Positions 17,490-26,479 of a stretch of DNA of 64,000 nucleotides are shown piece after piece (the first letter of the stretch is position 1; every line of letters begins with the position of its first letter). The notes beneath the pieces were generated by a model, which saw only the letters and a list, made by a program, of their open reading frames with translations, was not told the DNA's origin and searched no databases. The translations under genes were made by a program, and so were the position numbers. Source of the stretch: an uncultured Bacteroides sp. (lineage in GTDB: Bacteria; Bacteroidota; Bacteroidia; Bacteroidales; Bacteroidaceae); NCBI GenBank assembly GCA_900544675.1, contig UQVZ01000001.1, positions 90,859 to 154,858 of the forward strand, read 5' to 3'.

Positions 17490-18485
17490 TCATTGGTTCA
17501 GTTCGACGAACTTGCAGAATGTTTTCCAGGCACGTCCGCTTTCCAGCGATTCGCGTGCTTGTGCCACGCAGTCTTCTATCGTTTTTTCCGGGTTGCGTGC
17601 CTGAATGGCGAACGAGGCATTGATGAGCACGCATTCTGTCTGAGCTTTTGTAGCGCGGTTCTGCAGTACGTTATCGAATATCTTTGCTGCCTCTTGCGGG
17701 CTTTTGCCTCCCGACAGTTCTTCCTGGCGGGCGAGTGAGAAGCCCAGCTCGGCAGGGCGGTAGATGGTTTCGTAACGGTTGGTCATCACTTTAAATTCGT
17801 CGGTCAATGATATTTCATCGTATCCGTCCAGGTTGTTGACTACGGCAAAGCCGGTGCCTAACTGCTGGAGGACGTTGGTATAGAGTCGCATTTGTGCAAG
17901 GTCGGCTACTCCCAGAAGCTGGTAGGCGGGACGGCAGGGATTGATAAGGGGACCAAGCAAATTAAACAAAGTACGTACTTGCAGGGCTTTGCGCACGCCT
18001 GCCACGTGCTTCATTGCCGGATTGAAGAGAGGAGCGTGCAGGTATGCCATGTTGCAGGTTTCGATGGAACGTTTTAGCCGGGCTTCGTCGGTCGTGAAAC
18101 GTACGCCGTGTTGTTCCATGACGTTGCTGGCTCCGCTTACCGAAGTGGCTCCGTAATTGCCGTGCTTGGCTACGGTATAACCGGCTCCCGCCACTACGAA
18201 ACAGGCGCAGGTGGATATGTTGAAGGTGTTTTTTCCGTCCCCTCCCGTCCCTACAATGTCGATGGGCTGGTAGTCAGAGAAGTCTACCGGGATGCGTGTG
18301 TCGAGCAGTGCCTGGCGAAAGCCGGTCAGTTCGTGTACTTTCACTCCTCGCATTTGGAAGACCGTAAGCAGGGAGGCTATTTGTGTTTCGTTGTATTTGC
18401 CTTGTGTGATGCCTTTCATCAGCTCGCGCGCTTCTTCGTGCGAGAGTTCTTCGTGGGCAAACAGGCGTATGAGTATCTCTTTCAT
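17490..18485 (-). CDS. trpD: Anthranilate phosphoribosyltransferase
   Basis: Transfers phosphoribose from PRPP to anthranilate. The 331-residue protein shows the N-terminal helical domain (LSHEEARELMKGITQGKYNE), the PRPP loop VGTGGDGKNTFNIST and KHGNYGATSVSGASNVME. ATG at 18485 (MKEILIRLFAHEE) matches the family start; an upstream TTG-type extension of nine residues is unlikely. It follows trpG after 23 bases and is not fused to it. Confidence 0.95.
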   Translation of the reverse strand: MKEILIRLFAHEELSHEEARELMKGITQGKYNETQIASLLTVFQMRGVKVHELTGFRQALLDTRIPVDFSDYQPIDIVGTGGDGKNTFNISTCACFVVAGAGYTVAKHGNYGATSVSGASNVMEQHGVRFTTDEARLKRSIETCNMAYLHAPLFNPAMKHVAGVRKALQVRTLFNLLGPLINPCRPAYQLLGVADLAQMRLYTNVLQQLGTGFAVVNNLDGYDEISLTDEFKVMTNRYETIYRPAELGFSLARQEELSGGKSPQEAAKIFDNVLQNRATKAQTECVLINASFAIQARNPEKTIEDCVAQARESLESGRAWKTFCKFVELNQ

Positions 18486-18508
18486 ATTCGTTTGATGTTT
18501 ATAAGGGT

Positions 18509-19078
<570 letters not shown>

Positions 19079-19089
19079 AACGGATGTGT

Positions 19090-20487
19090 TTAAAGTTTTT
19101 CGGCTATCAGGATGGCTTTTTTCAAGGCTCCCAGTTTGTTGTTCACTTCTTGCAGCTCGTTTTCTTCGTTGCTTAGGGCAGTGATGCCCCCTCCTGCCTG
19201 GAACCACAAGGTGTGGTTGCGGCTGACAAAGGTTCGGATAGTGATGGCTTGGTTCAGTGTGCCGTTCAGTCCGATGAACCCGATGCAGCCTCCGTATGCT
19301 CCCCGGTTGTGAGGCTCTATTTCGCTGATGAGCTGCATGGCCCGCACCTTGGGAGCACCACTCAGGGTGCCTGCCGGGAATGTGTCGAAGAATGTGCGGA
19401 TGGGATTGGTTCCGTCATTCAGCGTACCGGTTACCCGGCTCACCAGGTGGATGACATGGCTGTAGTATTGTGGTTCTTTGTAGAAAGCCACGTGTGTGTG
19501 ATGGCAGTTGCGGCTTAAGTCGTTTCGGGCGAGGTCTACCAGCATCACGTGTTCGGCATTCTCTTTCGGGTCTGCCAGCAGTGCTTCGGTCAGTTTGCGG
19601 TCTGTCTCCTTGTTGCCGCTTCGTCGGGTAGTGCCTGCAATGGGGTCGATAGTGGCTTGTCCGTCTTCTATCTTGCAATGGGTTTCGGGTGAAGAGCCGA
19701 AGATGCGGAAACCGCCGAAGTCGAAATAGAACAGATAGGGTGAGGGGTTGATGCTGCGCAAAGCACGGTAGAGCTTGAAATCATCGCCTTGAAAAGCTTG
19801 GATGAAACGGCGGGAGAGCACTATCTGGAACACGTCGCCGCGCAAACATCGGGCTATGCCTTGGCGGATGTTGGCTTTGTGCTCTTCGTCGGTCAAGGTG
19901 CTGGTGGTTTCTCCTACGGGGTGAAAGCCGTAAGTGGTGTAATTGCGGTTGTTGATGGCACGTTCTACTTCGTCTATATGTCCGGGTTCGTTGCCGTCGT
20001 TCATTTCTATCAGCACCATCTCGCTCTTGAAATCGTTGAAGACGATGATGTATTTATATAAAATGTAGAGGATGTCGGGCGCGTCGTTCTTGTTTTCCGT
20101 ACTGTCTTTTACTTCGACCGGCTCGAAATAACGCACGGCATTGAATGAGGTGTAACCATACAGTCCGCAATATCCGGCATATTCTCCGCTGACTTTAAAA
20201 TGTGCGAGAAATCGGTTCATTACATCTTCTACCGTGTTGTTTCCATCGATGAGGGTTTCTTCGCGCGAGTGGTCGGGATAGATGGCGGTTGCCACATTAT
20301 GGTTGACGCTGATGCTGGCTATAGGGTTTAGTCCTATGAACGAGCGGTTGTTTTCTGTCCCGTGATAGTCGGAACTTTCCATCAGGGCACTTTGCGGAAA
20401 GAGGTCGCGCACTTTCAGGTAGGTGCTTACCGGAGTATGCAGGTCGCCCAGCAACACTTTATGATTGGTTTGATAATGATAAGTCAT
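19090..20487 (-). CDS. trpE: Anthranilate synthase component I
   Basis: Makes anthranilate from chorismate with TrpG. The 465-residue protein has the N-terminal regulatory region, with ALMESSDYHG in the place of the LLES feedback site that binds tryptophan, and the chorismate-binding C-terminal half with FQIVLSRRF, DPIAGTTRRSG, HVMLVDLARNDLSR, TFPAGTLSGAPK and GCIGFIGLNG. Feedback inhibition by tryptophan is therefore expected in addition to attenuation. It starts 12 bases after trpB. Confidence 0.95.
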   Translation of the reverse strand: MTYHYQTNHKVLLGDLHTPVSTYLKVRDLFPQSALMESSDYHGTENNRSFIGLNPIASISVNHNVATAIYPDHSREETLIDGNNTVEDVMNRFLAHFKVSGEYAGYCGLYGYTSFNAVRYFEPVEVKDSTENKNDAPDILYILYKYIIVFNDFKSEMVLIEMNDGNEPGHIDEVERAINNRNYTTYGFHPVGETTSTLTDEEHKANIRQGIARCLRGDVFQIVLSRRFIQAFQGDDFKLYRALRSINPSPYLFYFDFGGFRIFGSSPETHCKIEDGQATIDPIAGTTRRSGNKETDRKLTEALLADPKENAEHVMLVDLARNDLSRNCHHTHVAFYKEPQYYSHVIHLVSRVTGTLNDGTNPIRTFFDTFPAGTLSGAPKVRAMQLISEIEPHNRGAYGGCIGFIGLNGTLNQAITIRTFVSRNHTLWFQAGGGITALSNEENELQEVNNKLGALKKAILIAEKL

Positions 20488-20499
20488 GGCGTCAGGAAT

Positions 20500-21690
20500 T
20501 TAAAAAGGTTTTAGGTTAAGATACGTCTCGATGTCTTTGTCTCCTCGTCCGGACACGGTGAGTACCACGATGTCTTCCGGTTTGAAACTGACTTTTTCCA
20601 ATGCACCCAGTGCGTGTGCCGACTCCAGTGCAGGGATAATGCCTTCCAGCCGGGTCAGCTCGTAGGCTGCGCGGATGGCTTCGTCATCGTTGATGGCAAG
20701 TACCGTAGCCCGGTGTTGCTTGGCAAGGTTGGCGTGCAACGGACCGATGCCCGGATAGTCCAGCCCGGCAGATACCGAGTAAGGCTCTACTATTTGACCG
20801 TCTTCGTTTTGCATAACCAGGGTCTTCGAACCGTGTATGATGCCCAGTTTGCCCAATTGGATGGTGGCGGCAGAATATCCGGAATGGATGCCTTTTCCGC
20901 CTGCCTCGGCAAGCACGATTTTCACTTTGTCGTTGTCCAGGTAATGATAGATGGTGCCGGCGGCATTGCTTCCTCCTCCTACACAGGCTATCAGGTAGTC
21001 GGGATAATCACGTCCTTCGTGTTCGGTCAGTTGTTTCTTGATTTCCTCGCTGATGACCGATTGCAGGCGTGCCACCATATCGGGATAAGGATGAGGTCCT
21101 ACGGTAGACCCGATGACGTAATAAGTGTCTTCGGGATGGCAGCACCAGTCGCGGATGGCTTCGTTGGTGGCATCCTTCAGGGTCTTGTTGCCGGAGGTGA
21201 CCGAGCGCACTTCGGCTCCCAGCATTTTCATCTTTTCTACATTGATATGCTGGCGTGCAATGTCGGTTTCGCCCATATACACTACGCATTCCATATTCAT
21301 CAGGGCGCAGACCGTAGCGGTTGCCACGCCGTGTTGTCCGGCTCCTGTTTCGGCGATGATGCGTTTTTTCCCCATCCGGCGTGCCAACAGCACCTGCCCG
21401 ATGGCGTTGTTTATCTTGTGTGCCCCTGTATGGTTCAGGTCTTCCCGCTTCAGGTAAATCTTGCATCCGTATTTTGCAGAAAGACGGTTGGCTAAATAAA
21501 GCGGGGAGGGACGCCCCACATAATCGCGCAATAACCGGGCAAATTCTTGTTTGAAGTCGTCACTGTCCAGCACCCGGAGGTAAGCTTCTTTCAGTTCGGT
21601 TACACATCGGTGCAGGATTTCGGGGATATACGCTCCGCCGAAGTTGCCATAATACCCGTTTGAGTCTACTTGATAATTTTTTCTATTCAT
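20500..21690 (-). CDS. trpB: Tryptophan synthase beta subunit
   Basis: PLP enzyme that joins indole and serine. The 396-residue protein carries [13 protein letters not shown], the PLP-lysine motif [13 protein letters not shown] at about residues 85-97, [10 protein letters not shown] and the phosphate cup [10 protein letters not shown]. It is the typical TrpB1 form. It is the first structural gene of the operon, 32 bases after the attenuator hairpin. This trpB-first order is characteristic of Bacteroidota. Confidence 0.97.
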   Translation of the reverse strand: MNRKNYQVDSNGYYGNFGGAYIPEILHRCVTELKEAYLRVLDSDDFKQEFARLLRDYVGRPSPLYLANRLSAKYGCKIYLKREDLNHTGAHKINNAIGQVLLARRMGKKRIIAETGAGQHGVATATVCALMNMECVVYMGETDIARQHINVEKMKMLGAEVRSVTSGNKTLKDATNEAIRDWCCHPEDTYYVIGSTVGPHPYPDMVARLQSVISEEIKKQLTEHEGRDYPDYLIACVGGGSNAAGTIYHYLDNDKVKIVLAEAGGKGIHSGYSAATIQLGKLGIIHGSKTLVMQNEDGQIVEPYSVSAGLDYPGIGPLHANLAKQHRATVLAINDDEAIRAAYELTRLEGIIPALESAHALGALEKVSFKPEDIVVLTVSGRGDKDIETYLNLKPF

Positions 21691-21721
21691 ATTTTGATTG
21701 TTTAGTTTGGTTTATAATCGG

Positions 21722-21759
21722 TGAAAAACAAAAAAGGCTGTCGTAAGAACGACAGCCTT
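21722..21759 (-). terminator. trp attenuator terminator hairpin
   Basis: On the minus strand, arms AAGGCTGTCGT and ACGACAGCCTT (21749-21759 and 21734-21744) form 11 perfect pairs with a 4-base loop, followed by TTTTTTGTTTTT. It lies between the leader ORF stop (21819) and trpB (21690). The loop and 3' arm contain CTTACGAC, complementary to GTCGTAAG at the leader stop codon, which allows a competing antiterminator. Confidence 0.9.
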
Positions 21760-21818
21760 CGTATGTGAGGATAGAATGATAAACGATTGTGGGACAAATA
21801 CGCGCGGACTGGGTTAGC

Positions 21819-21881
21819 TTACGACTTTATGAGTAGTAAGTAACGCCACCAACGATATGTATTTGTCATCAAAGAATTCAT
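21819..21881 (-). CDS. trpL: trp operon leader peptide with tandem Trp codons
   Basis: ATG at 21881, TAA at 21819-21821: 20 codons reading MNSLMTNTYR then WWRYLLLIKS. The two adjacent TGG codons at positions 11-12 sit just upstream of the attenuator. Ribosome stalling there under Trp starvation would leave the downstream GTCGTAAG free to pair with the terminator. This arrangement corresponds to what has been described as the Bacteroid-trp RNA motif in this phylum. An in-frame ATG at 21869 is an alternative start and still includes both Trp codons. Confidence 0.88.
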   Translation of the reverse strand: MNSLMTNTYRWWRYLLLIKS

Positions 21882-21915
21882 ATACTTAATGATGTGTTTT
21901 ATTTGAATGTTGTTG

Positions 21916-21946
21916 CAAATGTAGCGATAAAAATGGAACTTCCAAA
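21916..21946 (-). promoter_or_regulatory. trp operon promoter
   Basis: Minus strand TTTG (21943-21946), 19 bases, TACATTTG (21916-21923). Transcription would start near 21909, about 28 bases before the leader ATG. Confidence 0.75.
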
Positions 21947-22056
21947 CAAAAGGAGAACTTTTTTAGCAGAAAAGTTGTTTTATATCTGTAACCCAATGGG
22001 TTGTATAAATGAAAAAAAAGAGTTATCTTCGTTGTACTTATTAAATTAAGAAAGAT

Positions 22057-22608
22057 ATGAAAACATTCAGTTATTCAGTCGTAAGCAGTCTGTGCGCCTT
22101 GATTATGGGCATATTGCTTGTCGTGTGGCCCGAAGCCGCAGTGATTTACCTGGTGATTACAGTAGGTGTGCTTTTCCTTCTGCCCGGCTTGTATGGCATC
22201 GTTGCCTATCTCACTTCACGCAGCCGTTCGGGATTGTCATTTCCGGTTATCGCCTTGGGCAGTGCATTGTTCGGCATTTGGCTGATAGTGATGCCCGAGT
22301 TCTTTGTCAGCATTCTGATGTATGTATTAGGTGCTTTGCTGGTCATTGCCGGGATAAGTCAGTTGATGGGATTCGTGTCTGCCCAGAAAGAGTGGGGAAG
22401 GATTCCGTGGGTGCTTTATGTGGTTCCGGTATTGGTTTTGCTGGCAGGCATCCTGATTTTGGTCAATCCGTTCCAGGCGGCAACAGTTCCCTTTATGGTT
22501 CTGGGTGTATCGTCCATTGTCTACGGGCTGACCGATTTGCTCCGGGTGTTGCGTTACCGGCATAAAAGCAATAAGGATATAACGGACGTAGAGGTGATTG
22601 ACGAATAG
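22057..22608 (+). CDS. HdeD/DUF308-family membrane protein
   Basis: A 183-residue integral membrane protein with six hydrophobic helices arranged as three pairs, each with the repeated pattern LVVWPEAAVIYLVITVG or IVMPEFFVSILMYVLGALLV (W/M-PE followed by a helix), characteristic of HdeD/DUF308 proteins. In E. coli HdeD is linked to acid resistance at high cell density; that role cannot be assumed here. The C-terminus is short and charged. It is a single gene, convergent with the AraC-type regulator, with array 2 of repeat family A between them. Confidence 0.8.
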   Translation: MKTFSYSVVSSLCALIMGILLVVWPEAAVIYLVITVGVLFLLPGLYGIVAYLTSRSRSGLSFPVIALGSALFGIWLIVMPEFFVSILMYVLGALLVIAGISQLMGFVSAQKEWGRIPWVLYVVPVLVLLAGILILVNPFQAATVPFMVLGVSSIVYGLTDLLRVLRYRHKSNKDITDVEVIDE

Positions 22609-22654
22609 TTTCCATTCAGGCAAACCTTTTCGTCTGATTAGCCTCTTTGCTGAT

Positions 22655-22715
22655 AAGATTATTAATCTTGCAGCTGTAAGATTAATAATCTTCAGCGTGT
22701 AAGATTAATAATCTT
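22655..22715. repeat. Family A palindrome array (copy 2)
   Basis: AAGATTATTAATCTT at 22655-22669, AAGATTAATAATCTT at 22678-22692 and 22701-22715: same 15-mers, 8-bp spacers and 23-bp period as copy 1. It is between two convergent gene ends; the right flank (GAAACGCAC, AGCTGCATCGGCGATG, GAAGCTATTTGC) resembles flanks of copies 1 and 3. Confidence 0.9.
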
Positions 22716-22843
22716 ACAGGAAACGCACTTATGTGCGTGTAGAGTTTCATCTAGCTGCATCGGCGATGGAAGCTATTTGCGTCATCGGATGTGGATAACT
22801 TCTCCGCAATTAATGTCTGTGCAACCGGTGGCAGAAAAAGCAT

Positions 22844-23698
22844 TCACTCCATGTTGCGGTATTGTTTGGGAGAAACGCCGGTGTATCGCTTGAAGTATTT
22901 CCCGAAGAATGAGATATCGGGGAAGTTCAGCGAGTAGGCTATCTCTTGAATGGTCAGTTCAGTAGAACGGAGTTTGGCTTGCGCGTCTTTGATGACGAAT
23001 GCCGAAATGATGTCGGTCAGCGTCCTTCCTGTAGTTTTCTTGATAGTCGTGCTCAAGTGTTGGGGCGAGAGGTGCATCTTGTCGGCATAAAAGGAGATGT
23101 TCCGTTCGGTCTTGTAGTTTTCCACCACAATCCGCACCAGTTCTTTCACGATTTCCTGGCTTCGGGTATAGTGTTGCGGCTTTTTTGCTAAGGGTTCTTC
23201 CTTGCTGATGTTTCCCAGTTCGATAACCAGTCCTGTCAGGATGAGTGGAAGCTGTTCTTCTCTTACCAGTGTATTATTCAGGTGTTGGGCTTTTATCAGG
23301 AACTTGAAATATTCGCAGAACACTTCCCCCCGTTTAGGATCAAGCTTGATGACCGGTTCTTCCAAGATGGCTGGTGCATACTGGATAGTGTTGGAAAACA
23401 AGAAAGGATGCTGGATAAGGGTGGACGAGAAACCTACGAAAGCGAACCTGCAGTCGGAAGTGTAGTCGGCAATCTGTACGAACTGGTCGGGATAGATGAC
23501 GGCTATGCTGTTTTTCTTCATTTCGTATTGTGACAGGTGGATGGTGATGTTGCATCGCCCTCGAATGCAAAGCAGAAACAAGCATCCGGGCATTTGTGCC
23601 GGAATCTTAAAAAGTTTCTTGATGTTTCCGATAACATCGATGCCTGCTATGAAATTGGTTTCAGCGGGTATGGAGGTTAATGAGCTTACTTGTTTCAT
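22844..23698 (-). CDS. AraC-family transcriptional regulator
   Basis: A 284-residue regulator with a cupin-like N-terminal half (CLFLLCIRGRCNITIH, residues about 35-50) and a C-terminal pair of helix-turn-helix motifs (ISFYADKMHLSPQHLSTTIK and TIQEIAYSLNFPDISFFGKYF, ending KRYTGVSPKQYR). ATG at 23698 is chosen because AAGGA lies 8 bases upstream and the promoter fits it. No adjacent target operon is evident; the a/b-hydrolase gene upstream on the same strand is a candidate neighbour. The ligand is unknown. Confidence 0.9.
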   Translation of the reverse strand: MKQVSSLTSIPAETNFIAGIDVIGNIKKLFKIPAQMPGCLFLLCIRGRCNITIHLSQYEMKKNSIAVIYPDQFVQIADYTSDCRFAFVGFSSTLIQHPFLFSNTIQYAPAILEEPVIKLDPKRGEVFCEYFKFLIKAQHLNNTLVREEQLPLILTGLVIELGNISKEEPLAKKPQHYTRSQEIVKELVRIVVENYKTERNISFYADKMHLSPQHLSTTIKKTTGRTLTDIISAFVIKDAQAKLRSTELTIQEIAYSLNFPDISFFGKYFKRYTGVSPKQYRNME

Positions 23699-23722
23699 TC
23701 TTTTTTCCTTAAAGTTAGCGGG

Positions 23723-23754
23723 CAAATATAAAATTTTTATGCATTACTTCCAAA
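23723..23754 (-). promoter_or_regulatory. Promoter of the AraC-type gene
   Basis: Minus strand TTTG (23751-23754), 20 bases, TATATTTG (23723-23730), 25 bases before the chosen ATG. It supports the start at 23698. Confidence 0.7.
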
Positions 23755-23848
23755 TGCAATTCATTCGCTTTGCTTAACTTTAAAAGAACTTTGCAGAAGT
23801 TAAGTAGCAGGAGAAGGTGCGATGGAGTGATTAGAAAGGTGATTAATG

Positions 23849-23891
23849 CAGATTCCCGCAGATTGATATATTTTCAATTTGCGGGAATCTG
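23849..23891. repeat. Long perfect-type hairpin between the hydrolase and AraC genes
   Basis: CAGATTCCCGCAGATTG (23849-23865) pairs with CAATTTGCGGGAATCTG (23875-23891), 17 bp with one mismatch and a 9-base loop. It lies downstream of the minus-strand hydrolase gene. No U-run follows, so it could be a 3'-end stabiliser or a repeat remnant (AATCTGCG words also occur at 36205-36230). Confidence 0.55.
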
Positions 23892-23926
23892 TGTTCTGTA
23901 TGCTATCTATTTGTTTTTTATGCTGC

Positions 23927-24757
23927 TTAGTTCTTCACAGTCTGTTCCAACCAGGTTGAGGCTACAGAGGCAGCATACGGCACGTTAACTCCAAAGCCAT
24001 GGTTTTCGCCCGGTATTAAAGTGACTTCACAATGTTTCATTACTTCCCGGAAACGTTCGCCGTATGTATAAGGAACCAGCCGGTCGTCCATTCCGTGTAT
24101 GACGAGTGTCTTGCCTTCATAGTTGGATGCTGTTTCGTAGATAGGAAGTTCGATGGCGGTCTGGATGTAATTTCTTCCCAATTTGTGTCCCGAAGGCATG
24201 GTGATGTATTCGGGGGCATGCCACGGGTCGTAAATGACTCCCATGGTATTGCCTCGTAATGCATCATCGCGCAATACGGCTGCAGGTGCCATCAGCACGA
24301 CACTCCGTATGGCATTCTTGCCCAATCGTCCGGCGGTCATGGCTGCTACTACTCCTCCTTGCGAGTGTCCTAAAAGCGAAATGCTGGCTGTTTGCGGCAG
24401 GTTGCGTGTATAGGCAATGACAGCTAAAGCGTCGTCTATCTCGTTGGGGACGGTCATGTTGATGAAGTCGCCTTCGCTTTGCCCGTGTCCGTTGAAGTCG
24501 AAACGCACTACGCCTATGCCGGCTTTTATCAGATTGTCGGCAATGGTGTCGAATAAAGCTCCTTGCATATTGCCGGTGAATCCGTGGCAGAGGATAACGA
24601 CAGGACATTTCTCGCCTTGGTTTAAGGCAGGAAGCTGAAGTCGTGTAGCCAAACGTCCCATTGGACCGTTAATGTAAAAGGTTGAATCGGTCTGTGCCGA
24701 TACGGCAATACTGCAAAGCAGTAGGCTGAATGTAATAAATAGATTCTTTAGTTGCAT
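23927..24757 (-). CDS. Exported alpha/beta hydrolase (esterase-like)
   Basis: A 276-residue protein with a signal peptide (KNLFITFSLLLCSIAVSAQ) and an alpha/beta-hydrolase fold. The nucleophile elbow is LLGHSQGGVVA; an oxyanion segment ILCHGFTGN is near residue 55; the acid and histidine are probably in HGMDDRLVPY and GENHGFG. It resembles feruloyl/cinnamoyl-esterase-like or dienelactone-type hydrolases. The substrate is unknown, and secretion to the periplasm is inferred from the signal peptide. Confidence 0.85.
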   Translation of the reverse strand: MQLKNLFITFSLLLCSIAVSAQTDSTFYINGPMGRLATRLQLPALNQGEKCPVVILCHGFTGNMQGALFDTIADNLIKAGIGVVRFDFNGHGQSEGDFINMTVPNEIDDALAVIAYTRNLPQTASISLLGHSQGGVVAAMTAGRLGKNAIRSVVLMAPAAVLRDDALRGNTMGVIYDPWHAPEYITMPSGHKLGRNYIQTAIELPIYETASNYEGKTLVIHGMDDRLVPYTYGERFREVMKHCEVTLIPGENHGFGVNVPYAASVASTWLEQTVKN

Positions 24758-24782
24758 ATACCTTATTTAATATATAGAATAG

Positions 24783-25043
24783 TTATCTTTTTCTTTTGCT
24801 TCTGCCGCTTCCGAAGAAAGTACGTACACGGCGTAATATCTTTATGCCGGTCATTAGTCCGTCGTAGGCGGCGATACCCATATTGATATGTTGCATCATT
24901 CCCTCAAATTTGTTTTTGCTTTGAGGGGGATTGAAAAGCTGATGTGTCAAGTGGTACATCTGTTGTTTCGATTGGAGAATCTCCGTTTTCTTGTCCAGTC
25001 TTTGCTGCCGGATTGTTTCGATTGTATAGCGTGTCTGTTGCAT
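24783..25043 (-). CDS. Small conserved protein of unknown function
   Basis: An 86-residue protein, very basic at its C-terminus (RRVRTFFGSGRSKRKR) with a glutamine/lysine-rich N-terminal helix (TIRQQRLDKKTEILQSKQQM) and one moderately hydrophobic central stretch (INMGIAAYDGLMTGIKIL). It starts 2 bases after the holin-like gene, so it is the same transcript. I recognise the trio YtxH/holin-like/this protein as a small membrane-stress-like cluster in Bacteroides, but its function is not known. Confidence 0.6.
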   Translation of the reverse strand: MQQTRYTIETIRQQRLDKKTEILQSKQQMYHLTHQLFNPPQSKNKFEGMMQHINMGIAAYDGLMTGIKILRRVRTFFGSGRSKRKR

Positions 25044-25045
25044 GG

Positions 25046-25417
25046 TTATTGTTCGGTTTTGTTAGGGTCTTCCAGTAAAAGTTTTCCTAAAAAATTCACC
25101 ATTGGCTGGAAGATAAGTGGGATGCGGTAAAGATAGATGAGCCATGCAATCACAATCAAGGCAAAGCCCACGATAGCATAACCTGCTATCAGGCTGCCTG
25201 TAGCTGTAGCAAGCACATATACCAGCATGAATGAAAAATAGAAAAGCGCCATGACGCCTATGGTGACCAGGATGAAAATCAGGATGAGCGTAGCAAGCAG
25301 GATGGTCAGCTTTTCCGTGGCTTCCAGTTTGAGGTATTCTCCTTGCAGTCCGAGGTATTTCTTGAATTCCTTGAACAATTCTTGCAGGTTGTCAATGCTT
25401 TTATCGTTAGCAAACAT
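25046..25417 (-). CDS. Phage-holin superfamily III-like membrane protein
   Basis: A 123-residue protein with a helical N-terminus (DNLQELFKEFKKYLGLQGEYLKLEATEKL) and two adjacent membrane helices (ILLATLILIFILVTIGVMALFYF and SLIAGYAIVGFALIVIAWLIYLY). This matches the 'putative holin superfamily III' (Actinobacterial Holin-X) family, which is common in Bacteroidota chromosomes and is not evidence of a prophage. It is just downstream of the YtxH-domain gene, from which a terminator-like hairpin separates it. Confidence 0.75.
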   Translation of the reverse strand: MFANDKSIDNLQELFKEFKKYLGLQGEYLKLEATEKLTILLATLILIFILVTIGVMALFYFSFMLVYVLATATGSLIAGYAIVGFALIVIAWLIYLYRIPLIFQPMVNFLGKLLLEDPNKTEQ

Positions 25418-25433
25418 AATTTTTCTTTTTGTT

Positions 25434-25477
25434 TAAAAAAGAGGGTGTGCTAAAAAAGTCTTTTTTACCACACCCTC
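25434..25477 (-). terminator. Hairpin between the YtxH-domain gene and the holin-like gene
   Basis: GAGGGTGTG (25441-25449) and CACACCCTC (25469-25477) pair around a secondary AAAAAAG/CTTTTTT stem; on the minus strand the run TTTTTT follows. It would end or reduce transcription from the YtxH-domain gene before the holin-like gene. Confidence 0.75.
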
Positions 25478-25495
25478 CTGAAATTCATGCTCATG

Positions 25496-25699
25496 TTAGT
25501 CAGCATCTTTCACTTCCGATGCGATTTGGTCTACCAAATCATCCATTTCTTCACGGTTCAGACGGATACCTTTTTTACGCAAGAGTTCAGCTATCTTGTT
25601 ACGTGTATCGGTACCTTTTTCCGGTGCAAATAAAATACCTGCTACTGCACCAATGGCAATACCGCCTAAAAATGCGGCTACTACATTTAATGCTTTCAT
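25496..25699 (-). CDS. YtxH domain-containing small protein
   Basis: A 67-residue protein with an N-terminal glycine-rich membrane helix (NVVAAFLGGIAIGAVAGILFAPEKG) followed by DTRNKIAELLRKKGIRL, the YtxH signature (GILFAPxKG.xTR). ATG at 25699; upstream codons in the same frame have no conservation. Related YtxH proteins are associated with general stress in Firmicutes. TAGATTTG on the minus strand (25732-25739) is a possible -7 box. Confidence 0.8.
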   Translation of the reverse strand: MKALNVVAAFLGGIAIGAVAGILFAPEKGTDTRNKIAELLRKKGIRLNREEMDDLVDQIASEVKDAD

Positions 25700-25845
25700 A
25701 TCAAAAAAAGTTTTATTAGTTATTACGATTACAAATCTAAGAAAATTCTGATAAAAATGTACCTTTTTTAGGAGGAATATTTGACAAAATCTGTAATCTC
25801 TTTCATTATTAACAGATTTTAATAGCAAGAGTAGGGAGATATTGC

Positions 25846-25853
25846 TACTTTTG
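25846..25853 (+). promoter_or_regulatory. -7 element before the SPOR lipoprotein gene
   Basis: TACTTTTG, 55 bases upstream of the ATG. No clear TTTG at the -33 position. Confidence 0.45.
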
Positions 25854-25908
25854 CAACTAAAATTAAAACAGAAGAAACGAAAAAGTTAAATCAATAAATT
25901 CAAGACAA

Positions 25909-26409
25909 ATGAAAAAAGTCGTTGTATTGGGAATGGGATTGTGCGTAGCGTTGGCATTCTCATCCTGTAAGTCAAGCGAAAGCGCTTATAAAAAGGCTTA
26001 TGAAAAAGCGAAACAACAAGAGTTGGCAGAGGCCGCTACCAGCGAGACTCCTGTAGAGACGGTTACTCCGGTAGCTCCTGTTACTACAACTCCCGCTCCT
26101 GCTCCTGTGACCACAACAGCTCCGGTACGTGAAGAAAAAGTAGAATTAGTTTCTGGTAACGGGTTGAAGGCATACAGTGTAGTGTGTGGAAGTTTCGGTA
26201 TCAAGGCGAATGCTGACGGCTTAAAGAATCAGATGGATAACGAAGGGTACAATGCCAAGGTGGTTTACAATGCCGAGAAAAATATGTATCGTGTGATTGT
26301 CGAATCTTATGATACCCATGCTGAAGCTTCAGCTGCCCGTGACGCATTTAAGGCTAAATATCCTAATCGGAAGGATTTCCAAGGTGCTTGGTTGCTTTAT
26401 GCAAAATAA
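25909..26409 (+). CDS. SPOR-domain lipoprotein
   Basis: A 166-residue outer-envelope lipoprotein: signal peptide with lipobox FSSC (cysteine near residue 20), a lysine-rich helix, a Pro/Thr/Val linker (about residues 45-75) and a C-terminal SPOR domain (residues 86-166, with YSVVCGSFGIKANADGLKNQM and YRVIVESYDTHAEASAARDAF). SPOR domains bind glycan strands stripped of peptides at division septa. A role in cell division or envelope integrity is inferred. It is a single-gene unit ending at a terminator. Confidence 0.87.
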   Translation: MKKVVVLGMGLCVALAFSSCKSSESAYKKAYEKAKQQELAEAATSETPVETVTPVAPVTTTPAPAPVTTTAPVREEKVELVSGNGLKAYSVVCGSFGIKANADGLKNQMDNEGYNAKVVYNAEKNMYRVIVESYDTHAEASAARDAFKAKYPNRKDFQGAWLLYAK

Positions 26410-26479
26410 TGTGGTGGATTTATTTCTATTAGGAACTTGTAAATAAGCAGGAAATAATATTCGATTATACAGATTTGAA

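Noticed and set aside
25046..25417. Prophage holin
   Set aside because: The neighbours are not phage genes and this family is widespread in Bacteroidota chromosomes.
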